A stretch of 64,000 nt of DNA from Candidatus Poribacteria bacterium (GTDB lineage Bacteria > Poribacteria > WGA-4E > WGA-3G). Shown piece after piece: positions 1-8,620 of the stretch (position 1 is its first letter; each line of letters opens with the position of its first letter). Made by a program: the position numbers and the translations under genes. The notes beneath the pieces were generated by a model. It did no database searches. It was not told the origin of the DNA and worked only from the letters and a program-made list of their open reading frames with translations. The stretch is from NCBI GenBank assembly GCA_009841255.1, contig VXMD01000048.1:1-64000 (forward strand), in the 5' to 3' direction.

Positions 1-151
1 ATAGATTCGCATAAATCTGACAATATGTCAACTTATTTACGGGCTTTACTATAAACATAATTCCTCACTTCTGCTATCTTTAGCTAATGTGTCTAAGTAA
101 TGCTAAAATCTACCATAAAATCAGATTAAACGCAATTGGGATGGGAAATGG

Positions 152-184
152 AAAAAAGGCTTTAGGTTGCCGTAACCTAAAGCC
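152..184 (-). terminator. Rho-independent terminator of the sulfatase-like gene
   Basis: On the minus strand an 11-bp perfect stem (158-168 pairing with 174-184, 5-nt loop) is followed at once by six T residues (152-157 read as complement). It lies 28 bases beyond the stop codon of the hydrolase gene, the classical position for an intrinsic terminator. Confidence 0.9.
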
Positions 185-212
185 TCTATTTTAGTTTCAA
201 CCTTTGAAATTC

Positions 213-1661
213 CTATTCATCCGAGTCGTCGGGATAATCGATCGACCATTTGCCGCGTCCGTCGCCAGAGGGTTCCTCTTTCCAGAGATCAAGGAAGTGC
301 TCAGGGGCGTTATGCTCCGTGAGATGCACCATAAACATTTCATGCAACTCTTGGACGAGTTCCATGTTATCCGCCGCGATGTTGTTCTCGGCTATCGGGT
401 CTGCGGGTAGGTCGAACAGTTCCGGTCTGCCGTATTCACCGACGGGTGCGTATCCCCAGCGGTCAGTTACGAGGAACGGCACTGTCGCTCGACGTGGAAT
501 AGTTCCGTCCGGTGCACCGATATGGCAACCTGTTACGGCGTATTCCCTATGTTGTGCCTCGCCGTTAAGGAGCGCTTGTGCGAAGGAACGTCCCTCGAAC
601 GGTTTGGGTGGATCCAAGGTAACACCCGCCAATTCACAGAGGGTCGGCATAATATCCATCGGCTGTGCAATGAGATTGAGGCGTTGTCCGCTCGGGACAT
701 CTCCACCGGCGATCAGGAACATCTCATGATTGATTTCCGGATACGTCGGCCAATAGCGTTCATCCTCTGGATCGATATTGGATTTACCCGTTCTACTGTG
801 TTCGCCGATAGACATACCGTGATCGGACAGTACAACAACGAGGGTATCATCCCACAACTCCAAGTCTTCCACTTTCTGCAGCACCCGTCCGATGTGTCGG
901 TCAATGAGTTCGGCTTCACCTGCGTAGTGTGCCCAGAGATTGTGCAGTTCGGCATCCGTGAAGAGCGACGACAGACCGTAGTTCGGATGTATCATCGGTG
1001 GACCGGTGTAATCAGGATCGTATCGTTTGACGAGGTATTCGGGCGGATCCCACGGTTCGTGCGGATCGAAGAAGTCTACCCAGAGGAAGAAAGGACCTGA
1101 GCGGTGGTTCTCTTCCAGCCATCGAATTGTGGTTTCGGAGGTCCTGCCAGAGAATGTCTCCGATTCGTATTGGTAATAGCGATTCGTCCAACGGTGTGTG
1201 TTCGGCAGGGTGTGTCCGCGGTATGACGGATGCGGTCGCGTCTTCTCATTCGGCATGACGACTTTTATCTCGTCGTTATGATGGAGAAGCGGTTTGTCTC
1301 CTTCCTGTCCACGATGCTGGAAAGCGGCATCGAAACAGTGCTGGAACCGAACGTTGAACAGGTGCGGGGTGTCACAGATGAGCTGTGTTACGTATCCCTG
1401 CTCGCTCAGGAGTTGCGAGATGACACTCCGTCCGCTCAGATCGATTGGCTGCCACGGGTAGTGGGGCCAACCGACTGTTGCCGTCAGAATATCCGTGCGG
1501 TGTGGTACCGTCGGGAAGCTACTCATATAGAATTTGTCTACGGCAGTTGCGCGTTCTGCCTCAAATTTATCGAGCAGTGGCGTGCGAATCGGACGTCTCG
1601 CCCGTTCGCCAAGATTGTCATACCGAAAGGTATCGGTAATCAATAAAACAATATTCTTCAT
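213..1661 (-). CDS. Sulfatase / alkaline-phosphatase-superfamily hydrolase
   Basis: A 482-residue sulfatase-fold protein, predicted to hydrolyse sulfate or phosphate esters. Numbered from the ATG at 1661 it has the N-terminal metal aspartate (D10 in LLITDTFRYDN), a PHEPW motif with H201, LSDHG with D280 and H281, and K293 in GKSN. The nucleophile region reads FPTVPHR, so the C/S-x-P-x-R site of formylglycine sulfatases has Thr (T51) where Cys or Ser is expected. Thr nucleophiles are known in phosphodiesterases of the same superfamily, so phosphoester substrates are possible. No signal peptide is visible. An in-frame GTG at 1676 is an alternative start. The ATG was preferred because an AACGAGG-like site lies at a workable distance. 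A strong terminator follows. Confidence 0.85.
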   Translation of the reverse strand: MKNIVLLITDTFRYDNLGERARRPIRTPLLDKFEAERATAVDKFYMSSFPTVPHRTDILTATVGWPHYPWQPIDLSGRSVISQLLSEQGYVTQLICDTPHLFNVRFQHCFDAAFQHRGQEGDKPLLHHNDEIKVVMPNEKTRPHPSYRGHTLPNTHRWTNRYYQYESETFSGRTSETTIRWLEENHRSGPFFLWVDFFDPHEPWDPPEYLVKRYDPDYTGPPMIHPNYGLSSLFTDAELHNLWAHYAGEAELIDRHIGRVLQKVEDLELWDDTLVVVLSDHGMSIGEHSRTGKSNIDPEDERYWPTYPEINHEMFLIAGGDVPSGQRLNLIAQPMDIMPTLCELAGVTLDPPKPFEGRSFAQALLNGEAQHREYAVTGCHIGAPDGTIPRRATVPFLVTDRWGYAPVGEYGRPELFDLPADPIAENNIAADNMELVQELHEMFMVHLTEHNAPEHFLDLWKEEPSGDGRGKWSIDYPDDSDE

Positions 1662-1773
1662 TGTTTGATAATTCACCTCGTTACGATTGCATATTAGGCA
1701 ATCATCGGTTTCTAATTAGGTCTTTACCTTTTGGTGGTAAAGTTGTGTAAACTCTCGAACATAAAATTGCACT

Positions 1774-2697
1774 TTAGACTTCTTGGCGCGTTGTTCTTAG
1801 CAAAAATAGTGTCACCAACAGCAACGGCACAATGACTGCCGCAGAAACCGCAATCGGGACCAAGGCACCGATGAGATACGGAAAAAAGAGGATGGAGCCG
1901 ACCATTGAGCCCTTCAACGCCAGATAGCCATTTTTCTCGTTCGGTTGGAGATAGAGTGAAATACGTGTGCCAACGGTAGCGATGATGCCCAAGATCACCC
2001 AAACGATATAAGATTTGTGGAGATCGGGTTCCAACCAATACGGCAAAAAGGCGATGGCAAAAGCGAGAACCGTGGCAACCGCTGAGAGCAGGAGTGCCGG
2101 ACGGATGCCAATCTGGAGCGGCGTCGTTACAATGCCGAGCTCTTCATCACGCGAGAGGTCTTTGAAGGTGGTGGTAATATGCGTGCCTAAGTCGTAGAGC
2201 GTCGTGGCAGCAAAGGCATACCATACCAATCTTGGCACAGTTCCGCTCACCGCTAATGCGCCGAAGACGCTCAGTAGCCCGATTCCCAGAGGCAGTGTGA
2301 GGCTTCCTAAGATACCTTTTGCTTTGAAAATAGCGTTGTAGAGATGCGATATTGCGACTAAGCTCATCACCAAAAGCCCGGTTTTAATGTTGAGATAGAA
2401 ACCGCCAATCACACATAATCCATAGATAATACTCGCCGGGAGAATTGCCTGACGCCGTGTCAGTCGCTGTGAGGGGAGTGGTCGTTCTGGATTCGTGTGT
2501 TTATCCGTTTCATGGTGAAAGTAGTCGTTCTTTATCATGCCGGCGAAGTAGCCGCAGAGTGCGATCAACAGTGCTGCCGCGACGCGCCGTGTAAAGTGCC
2601 CCTCACTGGCGATGAGTGCACCGGGCAGTGTTGCGACAATCGGAATCGCGAAGAGCGGATAGCGGATGAGTTCGAGATAGGCTTTGAAACGGTTCAT
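1774..2697 (-). CDS. UbiA-family polytopic prenyltransferase
   Basis: A 307-residue, largely hydrophobic protein with about nine membrane segments. It has the two aspartate motifs of UbiA-family aromatic prenyltransferases: NDYFHHETD (residues 57-65) and KDLSRDEELG (D180 and D184), which in the family bind prenyl diphosphate through Mg2+. The acceptor cannot be told from sequence; quinone, sterol-like and chlorophyll-type enzymes share the fold. The upstream beta-helix lipoprotein gene ends 14 bp before this start, so the two are probably co-transcribed. A ubiX gene lies about 13 kb away, but no other quinone genes are in the window. Confidence 0.88.
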   Translation of the reverse strand: MNRFKAYLELIRYPLFAIPIVATLPGALIASEGHFTRRVAAALLIALCGYFAGMIKNDYFHHETDKHTNPERPLPSQRLTRRQAILPASIIYGLCVIGGFYLNIKTGLLVMSLVAISHLYNAIFKAKGILGSLTLPLGIGLLSVFGALAVSGTVPRLVWYAFAATTLYDLGTHITTTFKDLSRDEELGIVTTPLQIGIRPALLLSAVATVLAFAIAFLPYWLEPDLHKSYIVWVILGIIATVGTRISLYLQPNEKNGYLALKGSMVGSILFFPYLIGALVPIAVSAAVIVPLLLVTLFLLRTTRQEV

Positions 2698-2711
2698 GTA
2701 TCAACTTCCGA

Positions 2712-3800
2712 TTAGAAATTTTCGCGTGGCACACCTGCTTCTGTTACCGGGGAATTTCTGGGTTCGTACGCCTCATCTACACCGTAGAATTGATCGCTTT
2801 GTGTTCCTGTGCCGAGTTCAGTGATGTTAGGTCCCACCTGTTTATTTCCTTGGATGAAGTTGTCCCGGAGCCGACCGCCGTCGTAGACTGCCCAACCGAC
2901 GTTCAACGTTATGTTGTTAGAGACGATCTCTGGTGAAGCAGTGGAATAGCAGACAATAGCGTTTTCATAGTTGGCACGGAGGATGTTATACTGAATACGA
3001 GGTCGAGCGTCATCTTCGCATATAATTCCGTAATTGTTAGCTGTGAACTCATTGTATTCTACGTCCGGTGATGCGCTGCCGCGGAATTGGGTGCCTGTGC
3101 CGTTCCTATTAAACTCGTTGCTGGTAATCGTGGGACTGGTGCCCTCGGAAAGGATTCCTGTTTTGTTTTCACTGAGGAGACATCTCTCGATTTGGACGGC
3201 GTCTGTTCCGCATGTGATGCCGACGGTTGCATGTTGGATGCGGCAATACGTCAGCCTGCTGTTCGGGCTTTCTGCGTCAATCTGAATGCCTGCCCAATCT
3301 CCCGCTTTTGGCGGATCGGCGGTTAAAGTTATCTGGGTGTTGATACCGACGTTTTCTTCCATGCCCATCGTACCATAGTCTGTCGTCATTGGCGTGAAGG
3401 GTGTTTCTGTTTCAGGTGCTTGTTCCTGCTCACGCTGTCTGCCCAAGGAGCCGAAGACGATCATCCTGTCTGGCGATCCTTCCGCATAGAGTTCACCCCG
3501 CACGATGAGTTGGCTCGGCGTATCTATCGGTTCAAAACCGACGATGGTTCCGGATCGGATCGTCAATGTGACACCTGCTGGGACAACAAGGGTGTCGGTA
3601 ATATAGATGCGTCCGTCCCAGACTTCATTCTCTGTCAGTTCACCGGATTTCTCTATGATTTCCGAGGTGCCGCCTACGTCGAGGTTGAATGCTTCGCCTT
3701 GGCATCCGCAGAAGAAAGCGGTTAAAACGCAGACGAGAGGGATGAGGAGGTTGCAGAACGCTAATTTCTGATGTTGATGTGTAGGGGTTGTTATTTTCAT
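2712..3800 (-). CDS. Secreted right-handed beta-helix lipoprotein
   Basis: A 362-residue exported protein. Residues 12-33 form a signal sequence ending FFCGC, a weak lipobox with the acylated Cys probably C33. From about residue 60 there are short repeated turns of the parallel beta-helix type, such as GILSEGTSPTITSNEF, FRGSASPDVEYNEF and YSTASPEIVSNNI, like NosD and pectate-lyase-like PbH1 repeats. No catalytic pectate-lyase residues can be assigned, so a polysaccharide-binding or cell-surface structural role is as likely as enzyme activity. It is first in a probable two-gene operon with the UbiA-like gene. Confidence 0.8.
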   Translation of the reverse strand: MKITTPTHQHQKLAFCNLLIPLVCVLTAFFCGCQGEAFNLDVGGTSEIIEKSGELTENEVWDGRIYITDTLVVPAGVTLTIRSGTIVGFEPIDTPSQLIVRGELYAEGSPDRMIVFGSLGRQREQEQAPETETPFTPMTTDYGTMGMEENVGINTQITLTADPPKAGDWAGIQIDAESPNSRLTYCRIQHATVGITCGTDAVQIERCLLSENKTGILSEGTSPTITSNEFNRNGTGTQFRGSASPDVEYNEFTANNYGIICEDDARPRIQYNILRANYENAIVCYSTASPEIVSNNITLNVGWAVYDGGRLRDNFIQGNKQVGPNITELGTGTQSDQFYGVDEAYEPRNSPVTEAGVPRENF

Positions 3801-3849
3801 ACTATAGTTTTAGCATAGGTAGATGTTTATGTCAAGTGCGAAAAAAAGT

Positions 3850-3878
3850 TTGACATCAGGCATAAAGTTTGCTATAAT
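3850..3878 (+). promoter_or_regulatory. Consensus sigma70 promoter for the ffh-rpsP cluster
   Basis: Perfect TTGACA (3850-3855), a 17-base spacer and perfect TATAAT (3873-3878). It points at ffh, whose ATG is 162 bases downstream, leaving a leader of about 150 nt. The divergent lipoprotein gene begins at 3800, so its own promoter must also lie in or near this gap. Confidence 0.85.
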
Positions 3879-4039
3879 TGTATAATCAGGTGTTATTTTG
3901 TCGTTGCGTGAATTTACACGTCAGAACTTATATGGAATTGATGGGACATTTTGATCGTTTTAGATAGATGATTACACATTTTGGGGCTGGGCACGAGGCG
4001 CACGTACATCTCACGCCTACAAAAAGGGACACATAGACA

Positions 4040-5437
4040 ATGTTTGAAAGCTTGGGCGATCGGTTACAAAACACTTTCAAGAAACTCAAGGGACAGGGGA
4101 AACTCACAGAGAACAATATCTCTGATACGCTGCGTGAGGTGCGTCGTGCATTTCTGGAAGCCGATGTTAACTATAAAGTCACGCGTGAGTTCATAGAACG
4201 CATTAAAGTGCGTGCCTTGGGTCAGGAAGTCCTCGGCAGTCTGACACCAGAGTTACAAATTGCTCGAATCATTGGTGAGGAACTCACCCAATTGATGGGT
4301 GAAAAGGCGGAGAAGATTCGCATCGCATCGAGTGGTCCAACGGTAGTTATGCTGGCAGGGTTGCAAGGTGCAGGGAAAACGACTGTCGCAGCGAAGTTAG
4401 CACTTAGATTTCGCAAAGAGGGACGTAAACCCTTGCTTGTTGCCGCTGATGTGTATCGACCTGCTGCCATTAAGCAGTTGCAGGTGCTCGGTGAACAGAC
4501 GGAGACGCCGGTGTTTTCAATGGGCACAGAGGTCTCGCCCGTTGACATTGCGGAGTCATCTGTCAAGGAAGCGTTAGCACACGGACATAACTGTGTTATT
4601 ATTGACACGGCAGGGCGTTTGCACATTGATGAATCGTTAATGGGTGAACTTCGACAGATCAAAGAACGCGTTGAACCGACAGAAATCCTGCTTATCGTGG
4701 ATGCAATGACGGGACAGGATGCCGTGAATGTCGCTGAGAATTTCAACAATGATTTGGAGATTGATGGCGTTATCCTCACAAAAATGGATGGCGATGCACG
4801 AGGGGGGGCGGCCCTCTCTATCCGGCAGGTCACACAGAAACCGATTAAGTTCATCGGTGTCGGTGAAAAAATTGAAGCCGCAGCGTTAGAGGAATTCCAT
4901 CCCGAACGGATGTCTTCGCGTATCCTCGGACAAGGCGATTTCCAAACGTTGCTTGAAAAAGCGGAAGAGGTTTTCAGCGAAGATCAGGCAAAGGAACTTG
5001 AGCGTAAACTCACGGAGCAAAAAGGGTTAGATTTTGACGATTTTCTTACGCAACTGGAGCAGCTTAAGAATATGGGACCCTTGGATCAATTGATGGATCT
5101 GATGCCCTTTAAGAATCAGTTGCCGGTTCAAAACCTGACACCCGATGAAAGCCATTTGCGAACGGCGAAAGCGATCATCCATTCTATGACGCTTGAGGAG
5201 CGCAAGAATCCTCGGCTATTGGATAGGAGTCGAAAGCTACGCATTTCCAAAGGCAGTGGAACAACAGTCAATCAAATAAACATGCTGGTTTCGCAGTTGC
5301 AGATGATGAATCGTATGTTAAACCAGCAGGCGGCGATGGCGATGCCACAGATGGGTCGAAAAATGGGGGCGTTGCCGGGTTTGAAACGGCAGACATCGAG
5401 GAAGCCCCGAAAACGGAGACGCCGCAGATCACGATAG
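4040..5437 (+). CDS. ffh: Signal recognition particle GTPase Ffh
   Basis: A 465-residue SRP54 homologue that binds signal peptides on ribosomes and 4.5S RNA and delivers nascent chains to FtsY. The N domain covers residues 1-90. The G domain has the P-loop GLQGAGKTT (107-115), DVYRPAA, DTAGR (189-193) and TKMDGDARGG. The methionine-rich M domain (about 325-450) includes the run MLVSQLQMMNRMLNQQ. The C-terminus is strongly basic (RKPRKRRRRRSR), more so than usual. The ATG at 4040 follows AAAAAGGGAC. It heads the translation cluster; rpsP starts 58 bp beyond its stop. No SRP RNA gene was recognised nearby. Confidence 0.97.
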   Translation: MFESLGDRLQNTFKKLKGQGKLTENNISDTLREVRRAFLEADVNYKVTREFIERIKVRALGQEVLGSLTPELQIARIIGEELTQLMGEKAEKIRIASSGPTVVMLAGLQGAGKTTVAAKLALRFRKEGRKPLLVAADVYRPAAIKQLQVLGEQTETPVFSMGTEVSPVDIAESSVKEALAHGHNCVIIDTAGRLHIDESLMGELRQIKERVEPTEILLIVDAMTGQDAVNVAENFNNDLEIDGVILTKMDGDARGGAALSIRQVTQKPIKFIGVGEKIEAAALEEFHPERMSSRILGQGDFQTLLEKAEEVFSEDQAKELERKLTEQKGLDFDDFLTQLEQLKNMGPLDQLMDLMPFKNQLPVQNLTPDESHLRTAKAIIHSMTLEERKNPRLLDRSRKLRISKGSGTTVNQINMLVSQLQMMNRMLNQQAAMAMPQMGRKMGALPGLKRQTSRKPRKRRRRRSR

Positions 5438-5495
5438 GGCGACTCAGAGAGGGTTGCCTTCTGTGCAAGTAGTGTAAATACCAAGGAGGTATTTT

Positions 5496-5903
5496 TTGGC
5501 AGTTAGAATTAGATTACAACGACACGGTAGAAAGAAACGTCCTTTTTATCGACTTGTTGCGGCTGATGCACGCGCCCAAAGGGATGGGGTGTTTTTAGAA
5601 CGTCTCGGTCATTACAATCCTATGACAGATCCGGCAGATGTTTTCATTGACGAGGAGAAAGCCCTGAAGTGGTTAAGGCGGGGCGCACAACCTTCCGATA
5701 CAGCAAAACGACTGCTTACCCAGAACGGGATTCTAATGAAATTTGAATACGAGAAATTAGGGAAACCGATGCCGGGGACTGAAGTCGTCGAAGAAGTCGC
5801 AAAAACGGAGGATTCCGAACCTACTGAGACACAAGACCCAGGGTCTGAAACCGATACTGTGCCCACCAAAGCAACGTCTGAATCCGCTGAAGAGGAAGAA
5901 TAG
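5496..5903 (+). CDS. rpsP: 30S ribosomal protein S16
   Basis: Starts at a TTG with a near-perfect ribosome site (AAGGAGG, 5483-5489) six bases upstream, and its N-terminus [19 protein letters not shown] is typical of S16. The S16 core ends near residue 85 (ILMKFEYEK). It is followed by an acidic Thr/Ser/Glu-rich tail to residue 135, about 50 residues beyond the usual 80-90 residue protein. S16 is an early-binding protein of the 30S body. It sits between ffh and khpA, the common bacterial order. Confidence 0.96.
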   Translation: MAVRIRLQRHGRKKRPFYRLVAADARAQRDGVFLERLGHYNPMTDPADVFIDEEKALKWLRRGAQPSDTAKRLLTQNGILMKFEYEKLGKPMPGTEVVEEVAKTEDSEPTETQDPGSETDTVPTKATSESAEEEE

Positions 5904-5969
5904 CACCGGCTTCAACAGGTTCTGGAGACACCGGCGGCAAGCACATCTACTGTAATCCGAAAGTCAACT

Positions 5970-6233
5970 ATGTTCAAAGATTTAATTGAATACATCGTGA
6001 AATCTCTTGTTGATTACCCCGACCAGGTGGTGGTTCGTGAAGTAACTGGCGAAACGGTCGTTATCGTTGAGTTGACTGTTACGGAGGAAGATCTGGGGAA
6101 GATCATCGGTAGATATGGGCGAACGCTTAAAGCGATAAGAAGTGTTCTGTATACAGCGGGGTTGCAAGCAAAGAAAAAGGTTATTCTTGAACTGATTGAA
6201 CATCCGAGATCAGACGCGCAGACGGAAGAATAG
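5970..6233 (+). CDS. khpA: KH-domain RNA-binding protein KhpA
   Basis: An 87-residue single KH domain with the GKIIGRYGRT loop (GxxG) at about residues 43-52. It belongs to the small KhpA/YlqC family, which usually lies between rpsP and rimM and binds RNA, in some bacteria together with KhpB. The gene starts 66 bp after rpsP. The expected next gene, rimM, is missing; the 224-bp gap before trmD holds hairpins instead. Confidence 0.94.
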   Translation: MFKDLIEYIVKSLVDYPDQVVVREVTGETVVIVELTVTEEDLGKIIGRYGRTLKAIRSVLYTAGLQAKKKVILELIEHPRSDAQTEE

Positions 6234-6257
6234 CAGTCAGCAGAATGGTTTTAACTA

Positions 6258-6360
6258 TCTACGCGTGCCTTTGGATATTGTATCGCAGTGTTTTTGCTTG
6301 GGTGTTTCTTCGCGTAGAGAGTTAAGGTTGTCAGTCAGATTTTTTACTCCGTAAAAAATC
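6258..6360 (+). other. Structured gap at the rimM position with an AT-rich hairpin
   Basis: Between khpA and trmD lie two inverted repeats. An outer pair TCTACGCG/CGCGTAGA is at 6258-6265 and 6311-6318. A perfect 10-bp hairpin, GATTTTTTAC (6338-6347), TCC loop, GTAAAAAATC (6351-6360), follows. The second could act as a weak bidirectional terminator or attenuator inside the translation operon. No open frame of useful length is present. Confidence 0.55.
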
Positions 6361-6425
6361 CTTTCAGTTTTTAGTTAAAGAAGGGGCTGGTGGCAGTAAA
6401 GTCTACTGTAACGTCCATAGGTCTT

Positions 6426-6453
6426 AACCGATAACTGAAAACCGAAAACCAGT
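6426..6453 (+). repeat. Copy of the CTGATAACTGA-type dispersed repeat
   Basis: The segment just before trmD reads CCGATAACTGAAAACCGAAA and continues in the same style. The same heptamer-like units (GATAACT, CTGAAAAC, ACCGAAAACC) recur in at least eight other gaps of this window. Here they end a few bases before the trmD ATG. Confidence 0.6.
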
Positions 6454-6457
6454 AAAA

Positions 6458-7186
6458 ATGATAATCGATGTGCTTGCCCTGTTTCCAGAGATACTCGCGC
6501 CAGCGTTGAAGACTGGCATCCTCAAGCGCGTTCAGGACGCTGATAAACTCGTTGTCAACCTCCATGACCTACGAGAGTGGGCGACCGATAAACATAAGTC
6601 GGTTGATGATTATCCCTATGGCGGTGGCGCGGGAATGATTCTTAAACCGGAGCCTATTTTCGCAGCAATCGCGGCGTTGAACCCGGAAACTAAAGCACAC
6701 GTTGTCTATTTGACCCCGCAAGGGATACCCTTGACCCAAGCGGTTGTGGAATCGCTTTCCTTGGAAACACATCTCATCTTTTTGTGTGGGCGCTACAAAG
6801 GTGTTGATGAACGGGCGCGCCACCGATTGGTGACAACTGAGATTTCTATTGGAGACTATGTGCTGAGCGGTGGAGAGATCGCAGCGCTCGTTTTGATTGA
6901 CGCGATTGGGCGCGTCCTTCCCGGAGCCCTCGGTGATTACGAATCAGCACATGTCGATTCGTTCAGTCAAGAGTTACTGGACCATCCACACTACACGCGT
7001 CCTGCTGAGTTCGCGGGAATCACTGTCCCTGAAGTGCTTTTGAGCGGACATCATGAGAATATTGAGAAGTGGCGGTATGCGGAGGCACTCAAACGGACCG
7101 CAAAGTGCCGTCCAGATCTACTTCAGAAGTTGGAATTGAGCGAAGAGGATGTGGAAATTCTCAAGGCGGCAGGATTGGTGGAGTGA
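6458..7186 (+). CDS. trmD: tRNA (guanine37-N1)-methyltransferase TrmD
   Basis: A 242-residue SPOUT methyltransferase that makes m1G37 in tRNAs and so prevents frameshifting. It shows the family start MIIDVLALFPE, the YGGGAGMILKPEP segment, the trefoil-knot SAM site (LTPQGIPL, LCGRYKGVDER, EISIGDYVLSGGE) and the C-terminal HYTRPAEF with VLLSGHHENIEKWR. The length is normal. The ATG at 6458 directly follows a dispersed repeat and has no strong Shine-Dalgarno sequence. rplS follows after about 100 bp, as in most bacteria. Confidence 0.97.
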   Translation: MIIDVLALFPEILAPALKTGILKRVQDADKLVVNLHDLREWATDKHKSVDDYPYGGGAGMILKPEPIFAAIAALNPETKAHVVYLTPQGIPLTQAVVESLSLETHLIFLCGRYKGVDERARHRLVTTEISIGDYVLSGGEIAALVLIDAIGRVLPGALGDYESAHVDSFSQELLDHPHYTRPAEFAGITVPEVLLSGHHENIEKWRYAEALKRTAKCRPDLLQKLELSEEDVEILKAAGLVE

Positions 7187-7283
7187 ACCAAAGAATTGAT
7201 GGATCGGTCTTTCGGTGTCCTGTAAATCTGCATAAATATATAATATATATTCAGCACTTATATTTCCTAAGGGGGAATAAACC

Positions 7284-7628
7284 ATGAATTTAATTGAGTC
7301 TGTTGAAAATCAATACATGAAGAGCAATATCCCTGAATTTGGTTCTGGCGATGTTGTCAAGGTGAACACTCGTATCCGTGAAGGACAGAAGGAACGCATT
7401 CAGGCGTACGAAGGGACCGTGATCCGTCGCTCCCATGGTGGATTGAAAGAGACGTTTACGGTTCGGCGTGTTGCGTTCGGTGCTGGGAGTGAAAGGACTT
7501 TCCCGCTCCATTCACCCAATATTGAAAGCATTCAGGTGATTCGATACGGTGCTGTTCGCCGCGCGAAGTTGTATTACTTGCGCGATCGGACCGGAAGGGC
7601 TGCCCGTGTCAAAGAACGCAGAAGATAG
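7284..7628 (+). CDS. rplS: 50S ribosomal protein L19
   Basis: A 114-residue L19, which lies at the 30S-50S interface. The core is recognisable from [18 protein letters not shown], the [12 protein letters not shown] turn and the basic C-terminus [17 protein letters not shown]. The start is the ATG at 7284 behind a strong AAGGGGGAA site. Full length and intact; rnhB begins 4 bp after its stop. Confidence 0.97.
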   Translation: MNLIESVENQYMKSNIPEFGSGDVVKVNTRIREGQKERIQAYEGTVIRRSHGGLKETFTVRRVAFGAGSERTFPLHSPNIESIQVIRYGAVRRAKLYYLRDRTGRAARVKERRR

Positions 7629-7632
7629 CCTG

Positions 7633-8232
7633 ATGGAGATGAACGTTTTTGAACTCGCATGCCGGCAAAGTGGCTACAAACAGATTGCTGGCATTGACGA
7701 GGCGGGTCGAGGTGCTTTGGCAGGTCCCGTCATTGCCGCGGCAGTCATTTTACCGCCGCATTGCAGCATTAAGGGTTTGCGAGATTCAAAGCAGTTGTCT
7801 CCGAAGCAACGTGCCCACCTGTTTGACGAAATCCACGACGTTGCTGTGTCCGTTGGTATCGGTGCCGCCGATCATCGGGTTATTGATCGTTTGAATATTC
7901 TTCGGGCGACGCTGTTGGCGATGCAGGAAGCTGTTGAAAAGCTTACACCCTCCCCGGATTACTTGCTCGTCGACGGCTTGGATTTACCCGCAGTCGGAGT
8001 TGCCGGTGAAGCAATTCCGAAAGGTGATAGCAAAAGTTGTTCCATTGCAGCAGCCTCTATTATCGCTAAAATCACTCGAGACCGACTCATGGTTGCGTTG
8101 GATCGCGCCTACCCTAACTACGGATTCTCGCGGCATAAAGGGTATCCCACATCCCAACATCGACAAGCGATTGCCCAGTTTGGCGCGTCCGAGATCCATC
8201 GTCGTACCTTTAAACTCCTTCCGGATGCTTAA
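7633..8232 (+). CDS. rnhB: Ribonuclease HII
   Basis: A 199-residue RNase HII that nicks RNA-DNA hybrids and misincorporated ribonucleotides. Motifs are GIDEAGRGALAGPV (first catalytic Asp and Glu), LRDSKQLSPKQR, LLVDGL (Asp) and SIAAASIIAKITRDR, ending with the usual SRHKGYPTSQH segment. The frame stays open upstream into rplS to 7549, but the ATG at 7633, four bases after the rplS stop, gives the standard N-terminus; an ATG at 7639 is also possible. Close spacing indicates co-transcription with rplS. Confidence 0.95.
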   Translation: MEMNVFELACRQSGYKQIAGIDEAGRGALAGPVIAAAVILPPHCSIKGLRDSKQLSPKQRAHLFDEIHDVAVSVGIGAADHRVIDRLNILRATLLAMQEAVEKLTPSPDYLLVDGLDLPAVGVAGEAIPKGDSKSCSIAAASIIAKITRDRLMVALDRAYPNYGFSRHKGYPTSQHRQAIAQFGASEIHRRTFKLLPDA

Positions 8233-8620
8233 GCAGTTGATCGAACTCCATTATAGAACCGCCGATTTTCAATCAGAAATATAAGTCTTTCCTCAAATAG
8301 TTATGCAGTGAACGAGGAAAATCCGCAGAAATACCGGGTTTCGTCTGAGATAGACGGGATTTCGTCTGGGAATAGACTAAATCCGTTCCTTGTAGGGCAT
8401 TTCCATTCCTTGTATTACGTTTGCCAAAGCCTCCACACCTTCGCTGGCAAGGGGCAATATTGTATCCTCGCCTACCCGCAATGTCCAAGTAATTGTGAAT
8501 GTTACTATAACATGTAAACACTACTACTCTATACACCGTTTAAGTATTTGGTTAGATAGCCTGCCTTCGCTTAACTTGAGGTCTTGCTTGAAGAGGGATA
8601 GGTAACAAAGGAGCGGAACG
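8233..8620. other. 388-bp gap between rnhB and the first TolB-like gene
   Basis: No convincing gene. It contains an imperfect direct repeat of about 20 bases (8336-8355 and 8356-8377, both GGG-TTTCGTCTG-type followed by ATAGAC). The last 30 bases carry the ribosome site AAAGGAG of the next gene. No clean promoter or terminator was recognised, though the three propeller genes probably start their own transcript here. Confidence 0.4.

Noticed and set aside
4222-4854. 210-codon minus-strand frame inside ffh
   Set aside because: It is antisense to a certain essential gene, with low-complexity Ser/Ala-rich translation and no family resemblance.
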